A stretch of 64,000 nucleotides of DNA from NCBI RefSeq assembly GCF_913063425.1, contig NZ_CAJXYK010000010.1, positions 62,001 through 126,000 of the forward strand. The letters run 5' to 3'. The stretch comes from an uncultured Thiohalocapsa sp. GTDB lineage: Bacteria > Pseudomonadota > Gammaproteobacteria > Chromatiales > Chromatiaceae. Below, one piece after another: positions 40,700-49,022 of this stretch. The notes beneath the pieces are model-generated. The model had not been told where the DNA came from. It saw nothing but the letters and a program-made list of their open reading frames with translations, and ran no database searches. Position numbers and translations under genes: made by a program. Each line of letters starts with the position of its first letter. Positions within the stretch are counted from its first letter, which is position 1.

Positions 40700-41821
40700 T
40701 CAAAAGGCCTGGTTGCCCTCGGCGATGTTGAGCAGCTCCGGGTAGGCCAAGACCGAAGCGCGCTGCCCGGCGCCCTCCTCGATCACGCGCAGGATGCCCT
40801 CTTGTTTCAGGACGCTCAGGATGCGCTTGGCGGTGGCCTCGGGGATCTGCGGTGAGCGGACGAAGTCCGAGCTCTTAAAGATGGGCCGCTCGAAGATCCA
40901 GTCGAGGGCGTGGATCGCGTACTGGGAATGGGTGGCGTCGACGAAGCGGGGCTTCATGTCGTTGTACAGCGCGAGGATGTCGCGGGCCTTGGCGAGGTTG
41001 TCCCTCGCCTGCTCCTGCACCGCCTGCAGAAAGAACAGGCACCAGTCGGTCCAGGCGTCGTCGCGGGAGACGGCCAGCAGGCGCTCGTAATAGGTGTCGC
41101 GGTGCGATTCCAGGTAGGCGCTGATGTAGACCATGGGGGATTGGATCAGGCCCTTGTCGAACAGAAACAAGGGTATCAGCATCCGCCCCAGGCGGCCGTT
41201 GCCGTCCAGGTAGGGGTGCAGGGCCTCGAGCTCGGCGTGCAGGAGCGCGAGCTGGACCAAGGGGTCAGTGGCCTGTTCGTGGAGGAAGCGCTCCCAGCGG
41301 GACATGGCGTCCGGCAGTTGGTCTGCGGCGATGGGGATGAAGCGGGCTTCGTCCATGGAGCAGCCGTGAGGGCCGATCCAGTTGGGAATCCGGCGGTACT
41401 CGCCCGGCGACTTGCCGTGGCCGCGCACGCCGGAGAGCAGGACCTTGTGGGTCTCGTTGATCAGCCGTTGGGACAGGGGCAGTTCCTTGAGCATGGCCTC
41501 GGCCGCGCGCATGGCCCTGCGATAATTCAGCACCTCCCAGATGTCGGCTTCTTTGGGGGAGGTCAGGTCGCCGGTGTCGCCCTTGGCCTCGTATTCCAGC
41601 ACCTCGCCCATGGTCGCCTGGGTGCCCTCGATGCGCGAGGAGAGCACCGCCTCCTGGGTCGTGAGCGGGCTCAGCAGCACGGCGGCATTGGGGATGGCGG
41701 ACAGCATGCCGTCGTAGCGCGCGACGGCGGCGTTGGCCGCGCCGATCAGGGGCGCAAGGCGCTGCCAGTCGAGGTGTTGCGGCGGAAAACGGCCGCTGTG
41801 GTAGCCGACGGCGCCGGTCAT
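40700..41821 (-). CDS. Fic-domain protein with N-terminal inhibitory motif
   Basis: 373 residues from the ATG at 41821, which overlaps the stop of the methylase gene. The catalytic Fic loop is HPYLDGNGRLGR with the AMPylation His intact. SSRIEGTQATMGEVL carries the [S/T]xxxE(G/N) inhibitory helix of class II Fic enzymes, so activity is probably autoinhibited. A DUF4172/Fic_N-type N-terminus and a C-terminal winged-helix region (TAKRILSVLKQEGILRVIEE) complete it. Such Fic proteins are frequent neighbours of type I restriction genes. Target unknown. Confidence 0.88.
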   Translation of the reverse strand: MTGAVGYHSGRFPPQHLDWQRLAPLIGAANAAVARYDGMLSAIPNAAVLLSPLTTQEAVLSSRIEGTQATMGEVLEYEAKGDTGDLTSPKEADIWEVLNYRRAMRAAEAMLKELPLSQRLINETHKVLLSGVRGHGKSPGEYRRIPNWIGPHGCSMDEARFIPIAADQLPDAMSRWERFLHEQATDPLVQLALLHAELEALHPYLDGNGRLGRMLIPLFLFDKGLIQSPMVYISAYLESHRDTYYERLLAVSRDDAWTDWCLFFLQAVQEQARDNLAKARDILALYNDMKPRFVDATHSQYAIHALDWIFERPIFKSSDFVRSPQIPEATAKRILSVLKQEGILRVIEEGAGQRASVLAYPELLNIAEGNQAF

Positions 41822-43392
41822 GCCAGCTGCTCCACGTGGGCCGGCGTCAGGCCGTTCTGCTCGCGCAGGAATTCGCGGTATTTTTCGGCGATGACCGGCA
41901 GGTCGTTGTCGGGAACGCGTTCGCTGCGGGTCAGGGTGCGCTCGACGATGCGCCCACCGATGCGGATGCGCTCGGTGTGCTGCCTGGGCTCGATGATCTC
42001 CTCGCCGTCCGGGGTGCGCTCGTAGAGGGTGTTGCCGCGGCGGTCGAAGCCGACCTTGTCGGCGACGGCCATGAAGACCTGGTATTCCTCGGCGCCGCCG
42101 AGGGCCTCCCGATGCTTCTCTTCCTCGTCCTTGCGGCGCAGGAACAGCAAGCTGGTCAGGATGTTGACGTTGGCCTCGGCGATGAAGGCCTCCACCGGCA
42201 GGTCCACGGAGGCGAGCACCTGGGTCTCGCGCATGATCCACCAGCGGATGTACTCGGCCGCCGGGTTGCCGAGCACCCCGTCCGGCAGCACGATGCCGAG
42301 GCGGTACTTCTCCAGCCGATGCCCCAGGGCGGCGACCAGGAAGCCGCCGGTGCCGCAGGCGGGGTCCAGCAGGGTCTCGTGCTCTTGCGGATCGAGCATG
42401 TCGACGACCAGCTTCACGACCCCCCGCGGCGTGAAGTACTGCCCGCGATCACCGCGCAGGTTGACGCCCACCAGCTCCTGGTAGGCCACGCCCTTGGCAT
42501 CCACGTCCGTGCGGGTGAAGTCGTAGCGTGCCAGCTCGGAGACGATGAAGGCCAGCGCCCGATCGGACAGCGTGATCTCCTCGTTGCCGCGGAAGATGTT
42601 CTTGTATTGGCTCTTGACCTCGCTGAAGAGCCCTTCGACGCGCTCACGGATCTCCCGCCGGCCCTTGGGCTCGAACTGCTCCTTGGGGCCGGCCCAGAAC
42701 CGGCGCCGCCAGGCCTGGCGCTGTCTGGTGCGCAGGCCCTCGTCGTGCATCTTGCAGAAGATCAGGTACAGGAACTGCCAGAAGGCGGCATCCCTGGGCA
42801 TGCCCTCGTTGCCGTGGATGAAGTTGTGGCAGCGCCGGAAGGTGATCTTCAGCATCTCGTTGTCGGCGACGCGGGTATGGGCGTCGGAGACGACCTCTCG
42901 GGTGCCGACGGACTCCTCGGCCAGCGGCCAGTCGCCGATGGGGTTGCAGCGGGTCTCGAACCGCGTCTGCGCCTTCTCGAGATAGAAGAAATCCAGGCCG
43001 TTGGTCCACAGGCCGTACTGGATGGCTTCGACATCGCGCATGATGGCCTCGATCTCCTCCAGGTCCGAGGCCGCCTGCTCGAAATCGCGCAGGCGCACGG
43101 CGTTCCTGCCGACCTTGGGCTCCGGGCGGCAGAGCACCGCGCGACCGAGATGGTCGCCGCGGTGCGGCTGGCCGTGGTGGAAGATCGCGACATCCACCTT
43201 CTTGCGCCCGCCGACGGAGAAGTCCAGCGCCATGTCCTCGGGGGAGAAGCCGTATTCGTGGATCAGGGCACGCACAACCCGTTGGCGGACCAGCTCCTTC
43301 TTGGTTTCCTTGATCTGCTTGCCGGAGACGTAGTCCAGCATGTACCCCGCCGGGATGGTGGATTCGGTCTGCGTGTTGTTGTCTTGAGGCAT
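41818..43392 (-). CDS. Type I HsdM-like N6-adenine methylase, internally deleted
   Basis: 524 residues. An N-terminal HsdR_N-like part (AIFHHGQPHRGDHLG, QYGLWTNGLDFFYLEK), then the HsdM N-domain (FRRCHNFIHGNEGMPRDAAF, TPRGVVKLVVDMLDP) and SAM motif I DPACGTGGFLVAAL (343-356). The next expected ~130 residues, including motif IV NPP[F/Y], are absent: the sequence passes straight to GIVLPDGVLGNPAAEYIRWW (366-385). The frame is kept. The enzyme is therefore probably catalytically dead. No hsdS or hsdR is present. Transcribed with fic, divergent from an XRE regulator. Confidence 0.8.
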   Translation of the reverse strand: MPQDNNTQTESTIPAGYMLDYVSGKQIKETKKELVRQRVVRALIHEYGFSPEDMALDFSVGGRKKVDVAIFHHGQPHRGDHLGRAVLCRPEPKVGRNAVRLRDFEQAASDLEEIEAIMRDVEAIQYGLWTNGLDFFYLEKAQTRFETRCNPIGDWPLAEESVGTREVVSDAHTRVADNEMLKITFRRCHNFIHGNEGMPRDAAFWQFLYLIFCKMHDEGLRTRQRQAWRRRFWAGPKEQFEPKGRREIRERVEGLFSEVKSQYKNIFRGNEEITLSDRALAFIVSELARYDFTRTDVDAKGVAYQELVGVNLRGDRGQYFTPRGVVKLVVDMLDPQEHETLLDPACGTGGFLVAALGHRLEKYRLGIVLPDGVLGNPAAEYIRWWIMRETQVLASVDLPVEAFIAEANVNILTSLLFLRRKDEEEKHREALGGAEEYQVFMAVADKVGFDRRGNTLYERTPDGEEIIEPRQHTERIRIGGRIVERTLTRSERVPDNDLPVIAEKYREFLREQNGLTPAHVEQLA

Positions 43393-43529
43393 GGGCAGGT
43401 TGGACGGATTCCCGCAATTCGAAGGAGGTCGTGTGCCGGTGGCAGGATTCTGTGAGAAGGAGGCTTCAAACCGTTGCCCTCAAGGGCCGCCCCGTGTTGT
43501 ACCAATGACGGCAACGCGCAACACGATAG

Positions 43530-43577
43530 GATAACAGGCGTGTTTAGTGTTGCGCAACACTTAACAGACCTGTTATC
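43530..43577. promoter_or_regulatory. 48-bp operator-like dyad between the methylase and XRE genes
   Basis: Centred at 43553/43554: a perfect 16-bp palindrome AGTGTTGCGCAACACT (43546-43561) nested inside outer arms GATAACAGG (43530-43538) and CCTGTTATC (43569-43577). In all, 21 of 24 positions per half match. It lies 10 bp before the XRE ATG and 137 bp before the methylase start, so one site could control both. A further GCGCAACAC copy is at 43516-43524. Confidence 0.75.
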
Positions 43578-43587
43578 GTTTCACGGC

Positions 43588-43938
43588 ATGAAAAGCTTCG
43601 GTGAGACCCTGCGCGAGCTTCGCGTCGCGCAACAGCTCGGCCTGCGCGAAACGGCGGGCAAGGTCAGTATTTCCCCGGCGTACCTGAGCCGTATCGAACG
43701 TGGAATGGAGCGGCCGCCGCGCCCGAATGTCATCAAAGACCTCGCCAAGGTTCTGGCCGCGGACCCCGACGTCTTGTTCCGCCTATCGTCCGCCACTGAC
43801 CCGGATGTGGTGGACTATCTGCACGAGCAACCGGATGCGCTGAGCCTGCTGCGCTACATCAAGGACGAAGGCTTTTCCCAAGCCCAGATCCAAGAGCTTA
43901 GGCGGGCGGCCCAAAGCATTCGAAGCGCTGCCCGGTAG
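43588..43938 (+). CDS. XRE-family transcriptional regulator
   Basis: 116 residues. N-terminal HTH: LRELRVAQQLGLRETAGKVS ... SPAYLSRIERGMERPPRP, a Cro/CI-type fold. The C-terminal ~50 residues (DYLHEQPDALSLLRYIKDEG) are helical and may mediate dimerisation. ATG at 43588, immediately after the 48-bp dyad. As a divergent neighbour of the methylase-fic pair it is a candidate controller protein for that locus (inference). Confidence 0.85.
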   Translation: MKSFGETLRELRVAQQLGLRETAGKVSISPAYLSRIERGMERPPRPNVIKDLAKVLAADPDVLFRLSSATDPDVVDYLHEQPDALSLLRYIKDEGFSQAQIQELRRAAQSIRSAAR

Positions 43939-44034
43939 CAGAAGCTGCGCAGCGGCAGCAGCGGCGACTTGTCCGGCGGGAGGGCGGGCAGCACAGCACC
44001 TCGTCCGCTGCTGCGAAAGGGGCGAGGACAAGGC

Positions 44035-44565
44035 TCACACCCGCTCCCCCAGCGCCTCCCGCAGCTTCTGCCGCGCCCGGAACAGCCGGGTACCGACGCC
44101 GGCGGAGGTCAAGCCCAGGCGTTCGGCGATCTCCTGCTGGGAGAGGCCGTGCAGCACCTGCAGGATCAGCGGCTCGCGGTACTCCGGTGCCAGGGCGGCG
44201 ATGGCGCGGCGCAGCACGAAGGCCTCGGTGGAGGTGTCGTAGGTCTTGCGCTGGGCGCCCACCTCCTCCGTGGGCATGGCGCTCTCCCGGGGCTGGATGC
44301 GCTCGAAGCGGCGCGCGTTCTCGCGGCGGACGATGGTCTTGAGCCAGCCCTTCACCGCCGCCGGCTCCTTCAGCTTGTGGCGCGCGCGCCAGGCCCGGAG
44401 CAGGCTGTCCTGCACCAGGTCCTCGGCGGTGTGGGCGTCGCCGGCCAGGCGGTAGGCGTACTTGTACAGGGCCGACCAATGGGTGCGGACCAACTGGTCG
44501 AAGTCGATGGTCGGGCGTAGGGTGTCGGCGGCGGTGGGTGCGGTGGCGGTTGCGGTCGCAGGCAT
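44035..44565 (-). CDS. ECF-type RNA polymerase sigma factor
   Basis: 176 residues from the ATG at 44565, preceded by AGGAG. Sigma region 2: FDQLVRTHWSALYKYAYRLA, GDAHTAEDLVQDSLLRAW; region 4: ALAPEYREPLILQVLHGLSQ, EIAERLGLTSAGVGTRLFRA. An upstream in-frame TTG at 44601 is less likely. No anti-sigma factor gene follows; the next gene on that side is the convergent XRE regulator. Targets unknown. Confidence 0.88.
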   Translation of the reverse strand: MPATATATAPTAADTLRPTIDFDQLVRTHWSALYKYAYRLAGDAHTAEDLVQDSLLRAWRARHKLKEPAAVKGWLKTIVRRENARRFERIQPRESAMPTEEVGAQRKTYDTSTEAFVLRRAIAALAPEYREPLILQVLHGLSQQEIAERLGLTSAGVGTRLFRARQKLREALGERV

Positions 44566-44674
44566 GGTGAGTCTCCTGGTGCAGTGAGCGTTGCTGTCCA
44601 AGGCTCAGCACCTGCCATGCCAAACTGTAAGTCACTGTTTTATAGATCATTACTGTGGCCCGCTCGCCGGCGGA

Positions 44675-44704
44675 CGTAACGCTTCGTTGCAACGCATCGT
44701 TACG
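44675..44704. promoter_or_regulatory. 30-bp dyad upstream of the sigma factor
   Basis: CGTAACG-CTT-CGTTG and its mirrored half CAACG-CAT-CGTTACG share one centre; 13 of 15 positions match between halves. It is 110 bp upstream of the sigma-factor ATG. Possible operator or a dispersed repeat; no binding protein can be assigned. Confidence 0.5.
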
Positions 44705-44781
44705 CCTCGCGTCCGGTCGGCCGCAGCCGCCGCCGTTGACGGCTGGCGAGAATCCCTTGGCGGGCACACGTCTGTGCACGC

Positions 44782-45176
44782 GCGGGGCTGGTGTTCAGCT
44801 ATTCCAATGTCGGCTACACGGTGCTCGGCCATCTGGTGCAGCATCTGGCCGCCGAGCCCTTCGCAGTGCACCTGGGGCGGACCCTGTTCGCGCCCCTGCA
44901 CATGGAGGCAACCCGCATTGCCAGCCTGCCGGCGCGGGCCGACGCCCTCGCCATCGGTCATCGCCGCGGCCGCCCCCTGACACCGCTGCCCATCCGGGAC
45001 CTGCCGGCCCAGGGGCTGCAAACCACGGCGCGTGACGTGGCGACGCCCTGCGCTTCGTCGAGGGCGCGGGCGGCACATCGCTGCTGCGTTGGTCCGGCTA
45101 TCTGGCGGAGCCCATCGGCGTGGTGGGGCCCTCAGCCGCCGACGATCACGCCGCCGCCATCAGGTCGCTGAAATAA
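44782..45176 (+). pseudogene. Fragment of a serine beta-lactamase / class C PBP-like hydrolase
   Basis: FSYSNVGYTVLGHLVQHLAA carries the YSN motif of this family, followed by LFAPLHMEATRIA and GLQTTARDVA. The upstream SxxK serine region and the C-terminal part are missing, and the frame shifts around 45045; a second frame then stays open to a TAA at 45174. The whole 44602-45317 interval holds only this remnant and the dyad before it. Confidence 0.6.
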
Positions 45177-45317
45177 TCCGCTCAGGCACTGGGTCTCTAG
45201 GGGCAAACGCGGACGGCAAGGCAACGCGCCGCCCACGTCAACCCGGATGACGGCAATGGTGCACCTGCACTGACAAGCCGGCATCACCCGCCAACAGCAA
45301 GAGACTGGAGACCCAGG

Positions 45318-45620
45318 ATGACCAAGACCCTCGCCATCGCCGCCGCTGTGCTCTTCACCGCCGGTGCCCAGGCCGCCGACAGCTACCGCGCGCTCACCGC
45401 CGGTAACCCCGACAGCAGCAACCCGCTGATCAAGTACGAGGGCGTCACCGCCGTGCAGCCCGGGGTCGGCAGCGATGTCGATCGCTACCAGGGCATCGCC
45501 CGTGGCAACTCGGACCTGTTCAACGTGGACCTCGATGCGGCCTTCAACCAGGAGCGCGGGTCCTCCGAGCGTCCGGACATTTATGGGCCCTTCGGCGGCA
45601 GCCTGGACTTGAGCTACTGA
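45318..45620 (+). CDS. Small secreted protein with an internal duplication
   Basis: 100 residues. A clear signal peptide (KTLAIAAAVLFTAGAQAADS, cleavage near Ala-Gln-Ala/Ala). The mature part has two related segments, YRALTAGNPDSSN and YQGIARGNSDLFN. No known domain is recognised. The ATG at 45318 has GGAGACCCAGG upstream. Convergent with arsJ. Confidence 0.7.
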   Translation: MTKTLAIAAAVLFTAGAQAADSYRALTAGNPDSSNPLIKYEGVTAVQPGVGSDVDRYQGIARGNSDLFNVDLDAAFNQERGSSERPDIYGPFGGSLDLSY

Positions 45621-45675
45621 CGCGGCGGCCTGCCGGCGCGCCAGCGTGCGGCGGGCATCGCATCCTATCCCTGGC

Positions 45676-47511
45676 CTAGCTCGCGGCGTTTCGCCCAGAT
45701 GCCCCTTGCCCCGTCGGCATCGGGATGGCATCCAATGTGGCCGCGGGCAGCTGCAGCGCGATCGCGGGCTCGACGCGAACACGGGCAGACAGGCCCACGG
45801 CGAGGCCCGCCTGTGCCGGCAGCTGCGCTTCAAGAACGCGCCGGCCGGTGTCCGGCTCCAGGGCGGGCCATGCGCGCGTGATGGCAAGCTCGACGGGGCT
45901 GCCCGGGGCGCCGGCGAACTGCGCCTGCACCTGCTGGCCCGGGGCCAGCCCGAGGGCTTGGCTGCCGTCCACGGTGAAGCGCAGCACCAGGCTGTGCGGA
46001 TCGAACAGCTCCAGCAGCAAAGCCTGTGCCGGCACCTCGCGCCCTTCCACATGCACATGCGAGCGCAGCACCTCTCCATCCCAGGGTGCAGCCATCTGTT
46101 GCTCAGTGGCGTCGGCGGCGGTCGGCACGATGCGCAGCAGTGCCTGCCCGGCCGTGACGACGTCACCCTCACGCACCGCGCAGTCCTGGACCCGCCCCGC
46201 AATGGGCGCATAGAGCTCGGCGAGGCGTGTCGGCTCGACCACCGCGTCCGCGTCGATGAGCCTGGGCTGCGGCGGCGCAGCATCAACGGCCGCAGCTTGT
46301 GGGGTACGGGGGAGCCAAAGCGAGAGCAGGGCCGCGGCCAGCACGAAGCCGGTGGACCACCACAGACAGCCTTCCAGACCCTGAAGCTGATAGATCAGGC
46401 CCGACAGCACCGTGCCGGCGAGGCGACCGCCGGCATTGGCCATGTAGTAGAAGCCAACGTTGAGCGCGACCTTGTCGGCATCGGCGTAGGCGAGGATCAG
46501 ATAAGAATGGACCGCAGAGTTGATGGCGAAGACGATGCCGAAGGCGATGAGCCCGATGATCAGGATTGGCCCCGGCTCCCAGTCCAGCGCCGGGCCTTGC
46601 ATCAGCGCCAGGGCGATGCCCGCCGGCACCAGTGCCAGCACCAGCGCGCCGAGCAGCGCCGAGCGTCCGCTGGGGCCTTGGCCCTGGCGGTTCGGGCGGA
46701 GCAGCGCTGGCGCGCCGGCCTGCACGATGCCGTAGCCGATGACCCAGAGCGCGAGGAAGGCGCCGACGGCCGTGTACTCCCAGTTCAGCACCGAGTAGAG
46801 ATACACCGGCAGCGCCACGACGAACCAGACATCGCGGGCGCCGAATAGGAAGAAGCGCGCCGCCGACAGCCAGTTGATCGCCGGGGTGTTGGAGAAGACC
46901 TGGGTGAAGGGCGCCTTCTGCTTCATCTTGCCGACGCCGGAGGGCAGCAGGATGACGGTGACCAACATCACCAGGAACAGCCCGCCCGCGAGCGTGAAGA
47001 GCGCGTTGCGGAAGCCGAAGGCCTGCAGCAGCGCGGCACCGACGAAGAAGCCCGCGCCCTTGAGCGCATTCTTGGAGCCTGTCAGCACCGCGACATACCT
47101 GAAGAGCTTCGACTCGGCCCCTGCGCCCTCCCCGGTCAGCGTCTTGACCGTGGCCTTGGCCGACATCTTGTTCAGGTCCTTCGCGATGCCGGACAGGGCC
47201 TGTGCCGCCATGACATAGACCACCGAGAGCCAGGGGTCCGGCACCGTCAGCATCAGGAGCGCCGCCACCTGCAGGCCCATGCCGATGTGCATGGTGAGAT
47301 TGAGCCCGATGCGCGCCCCGAGCCAGCCGCCGACGAGGTTGGTCACGATGCCGAAGACCTCGTAGAAGAGGAACAGCATCGCCACCTCGAACGGCGAATA
47401 GCCGAGCTGGTGGAAGTACAGCACCACCAGCATGCGGATAGCGCCGTCGGTGACCGTGAAGGCCCAGTAGCCCGCGGTGACAGTCAGATAATTGCGCGTG
47501 GCGGCTTGCAT
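45676..47511 (-). CDS. arsJ: ArsJ organoarsenical efflux transporter fused to an HlyD-like domain
   Basis: 611 residues. Residues 1-~403 are an MFS transporter matching ArsJ (YWAFTVTDGAIRMLVVLYFH, LFYEVFGIVTNLVGGWLGAR, MAAQALSGIAKDLNKMSAKA, LTGSKNALKGAGFF, ARFFLFGARDVWFVVALPVY). ArsJ exports 1-arseno-3-phosphoglycerate made by the adjacent GAPDH. Typical ArsJ ends near residue 410. Here a Pro/Ala linker (404-428) leads to two barrel-sandwich halves (YAPIAGRVQDCAVREGDVV at 434-452; AAPWDGEVLRSHVHVEGREV at 474-493) and a beta-barrel-like part to ~595, as in membrane fusion proteins, without a coiled-coil hairpin. ATG is 3 bp after the gapdh stop. Confidence 0.88.
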   Translation of the reverse strand: MQAATRNYLTVTAGYWAFTVTDGAIRMLVVLYFHQLGYSPFEVAMLFLFYEVFGIVTNLVGGWLGARIGLNLTMHIGMGLQVAALLMLTVPDPWLSVVYVMAAQALSGIAKDLNKMSAKATVKTLTGEGAGAESKLFRYVAVLTGSKNALKGAGFFVGAALLQAFGFRNALFTLAGGLFLVMLVTVILLPSGVGKMKQKAPFTQVFSNTPAINWLSAARFFLFGARDVWFVVALPVYLYSVLNWEYTAVGAFLALWVIGYGIVQAGAPALLRPNRQGQGPSGRSALLGALVLALVPAGIALALMQGPALDWEPGPILIIGLIAFGIVFAINSAVHSYLILAYADADKVALNVGFYYMANAGGRLAGTVLSGLIYQLQGLEGCLWWSTGFVLAAALLSLWLPRTPQAAAVDAAPPQPRLIDADAVVEPTRLAELYAPIAGRVQDCAVREGDVVTAGQALLRIVPTAADATEQQMAAPWDGEVLRSHVHVEGREVPAQALLLELFDPHSLVLRFTVDGSQALGLAPGQQVQAQFAGAPGSPVELAITRAWPALEPDTGRRVLEAQLPAQAGLAVGLSARVRVEPAIALQLPAATLDAIPMPTGQGASGRNAAS

Positions 47512-47514
47512 GGC

Positions 47515-48528
47515 TCAGAGGCTCCGCGCAAGCATCCAGGCAATGTCGATCATCCGGTTCACATAGCCCCATTCATTGTCGTACCAGGCATAAATCTTCA
47601 CCTGTGTGTTATCGATGACCATGGTGGAGGGGGCATCGACGATGGACGAGCGGGGATCGTTAAGATAATCCACGGACACCAGCGGGCGCTCCTCATAGCC
47701 CAGGACGCCGGCGAGCTCGCCCGCGGCGGCGGCCTTGAACAGCGCATTGATCTCCTCCGCCGTTACCGACCGCGCGGCCTCGAAGACGAAGTCCGTCAGC
47801 GACGCGTTCAGCAGCGGCACCCGCACCGCGTGCCCGTTCAGCTTGCCGGTCAGCTCCGGGAAGATCTTGGTGATGGCCTTGGCAGAGCCGGTGGTGGTCG
47901 GGATCAGGGACTGGCCGCAGGCGCGGGCGCGGCGCAGGTCCTTGTGGCCCAGGTCCACGATGCGCTGGGTGTTGGTGATGTCGTGGATGGTGGTCATGCA
48001 GCCGTGCACGATACCCACCTGCTCGTGCATGACCTTCACCACCGGCGCGAGGCAATTGGTGGTGCAGGACGCGGCGGTCACCAGGTGGTGCTGGGCCGGA
48101 TCGTAGCGGTCATGGTTGACGCCGTAGACGATGTCGAGCGCACCCTTGGTAGGCGCCGCGACGAGCACCTTTTTGACGCCCTGCTCGAAATAGCCCTGCA
48201 ACAGCTCCGGCTGCTTGTGGTGCTTGCCGGTGGCCTCGATGACGATGTCGCAGCCGTACCAGTCCACATCGGCGATGGCCGTGTGGCTGCTGTAGCCGAT
48301 GCGTCCGCCGTCGACCAGCAGTGCATCGCCGTCGCCGGCACACGCACGCCCGAAGCGCCCGTGCACCGAGTCGAATTCCAGCAGATGCGCCGCCCCCGCG
48401 GCATCGCAGGCAGTCTCATTGACATGGACGAATTCGAGCGCAGGCCCGTCATCCTTGCGGTCCCAGGCCGCCCGCAGCCCGAGCCGCCCCATGCGCCCAA
48501 ACCCATTGATCCCGATCCGAACAGTCAT
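47515..48528 (-). CDS. ArsJ-associated glyceraldehyde-3-phosphate dehydrogenase
   Basis: 337 residues from the ATG at 48528. NAD-binding [17 protein letters not shown], catalytic Cys in [15 protein letters not shown], and [15 protein letters not shown] at the C-terminus. With arsenate in place of phosphate the enzyme yields 1-arseno-3-phosphoglycerate, which ArsJ expels; the gapdh-arsJ pair is an established arsenate resistance mechanism. An in-frame extension to 48579 passes through the triple TGCAATCT repeat and is disfavoured. Confidence 0.93.
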   Translation of the reverse strand: MTVRIGINGFGRMGRLGLRAAWDRKDDGPALEFVHVNETACDAAGAAHLLEFDSVHGRFGRACAGDGDALLVDGGRIGYSSHTAIADVDWYGCDIVIEATGKHHKQPELLQGYFEQGVKKVLVAAPTKGALDIVYGVNHDRYDPAQHHLVTAASCTTNCLAPVVKVMHEQVGIVHGCMTTIHDITNTQRIVDLGHKDLRRARACGQSLIPTTTGSAKAITKIFPELTGKLNGHAVRVPLLNASLTDFVFEAARSVTAEEINALFKAAAAGELAGVLGYEERPLVSVDYLNDPRSSIVDAPSTMVIDNTQVKIYAWYDNEWGYVNRMIDIAWMLARSL

Positions 48529-48544
48529 CGTCAATCCCCCTGAC

Positions 48545-48576
48545 AGATTGCAAACCTCAGATTGCACAAGATTGCA
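48545..48576. repeat. Triple AGATTGCA direct repeat upstream of gapdh
   Basis: AGATTGCA occurs at 48545-48552, 48559-48566 and 48569-48576 (TGCAATCT on the minus strand, which is the coding sense), just before the GAPDH start. May be a regulatory direct repeat or a simple duplicated insert. Confidence 0.5.
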
Positions 48577-48588
48577 CACTGGGAGCTT

Positions 48589-48828
48589 CTAGCTGCCGCC
48601 GACCCAACGGCGGACCGCATCCGGCCCCGGCACGCCGCCGCTGTGCACCAGCTGCCCGTCGACCACGACTCCCGGCGTGGATAGGACGCCGTAGCTCATG
48701 ATCTCGGCGACGTCGGTGACCTTCTCCACCTGCACCTCGACGCCCGCCTGTTGTGCGGCCGTTTCGATGAGTTTGGCGGTGGTCTCGCAATTGCGGCAGC
48801 CGCTGCCGAGCACCTTGATCGCTTTCAT
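48589..48828 (-). CDS. Thioredoxin-like small redox protein (MTH895 type)
   Basis: 79 residues: MKAIKVLGSGCRNCETTAKL has the CxxC active site, and VLSTPGVVVDGQLVHSGGVP contains the cis-Pro. It fits small redox-active disulfide protein 2 / glutaredoxin-like family, which commonly lies next to YraQ/ArsP-type permeases as here. Could reduce arsenical or the permease cysteines; that is inference. Confidence 0.88.
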   Translation of the reverse strand: MKAIKVLGSGCRNCETTAKLIETAAQQAGVEVQVEKVTDVAEIMSYGVLSTPGVVVDGQLVHSGGVPGPDAVRRWVGGS

Positions 48829-48901
48829 GGATTCACTCCGGGTGTTGGCTCGCTTGGATAGTGGTTGCGTTGGATCTACAGGTTGTCCGGTGGGCCAGCA
48901 A

Positions 48902-48923
48902 CGCGTTCTTCACCGAGAACGCG
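48902..48923. other. 8-bp stem hairpin between the thioredoxin-like and permease genes
   Basis: CGCGTTCT-TCACCG-AGAACGCG is a perfect 8-bp stem with a 6-nt loop in a 194-bp spacer (48829-49022). It may attenuate transcription between the two genes. No coding feature is seen in the spacer. Confidence 0.35.
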
Positions 48924-49022
48924 CTGGGAGCGCCGTCCTGTGCGCCATCGACCTCAGGGCGCGGCGAGGACGCCGCTGCACCGGCCATGCGGGTCTGCTG
49001 CTGAGGCATGCGCCGCCGCCGC

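Noticed and set aside
48865-49022. A short gene between the thioredoxin-like and permease genes
   Set aside because: No consistent frame with family-like sequence; only a hairpin is supported.
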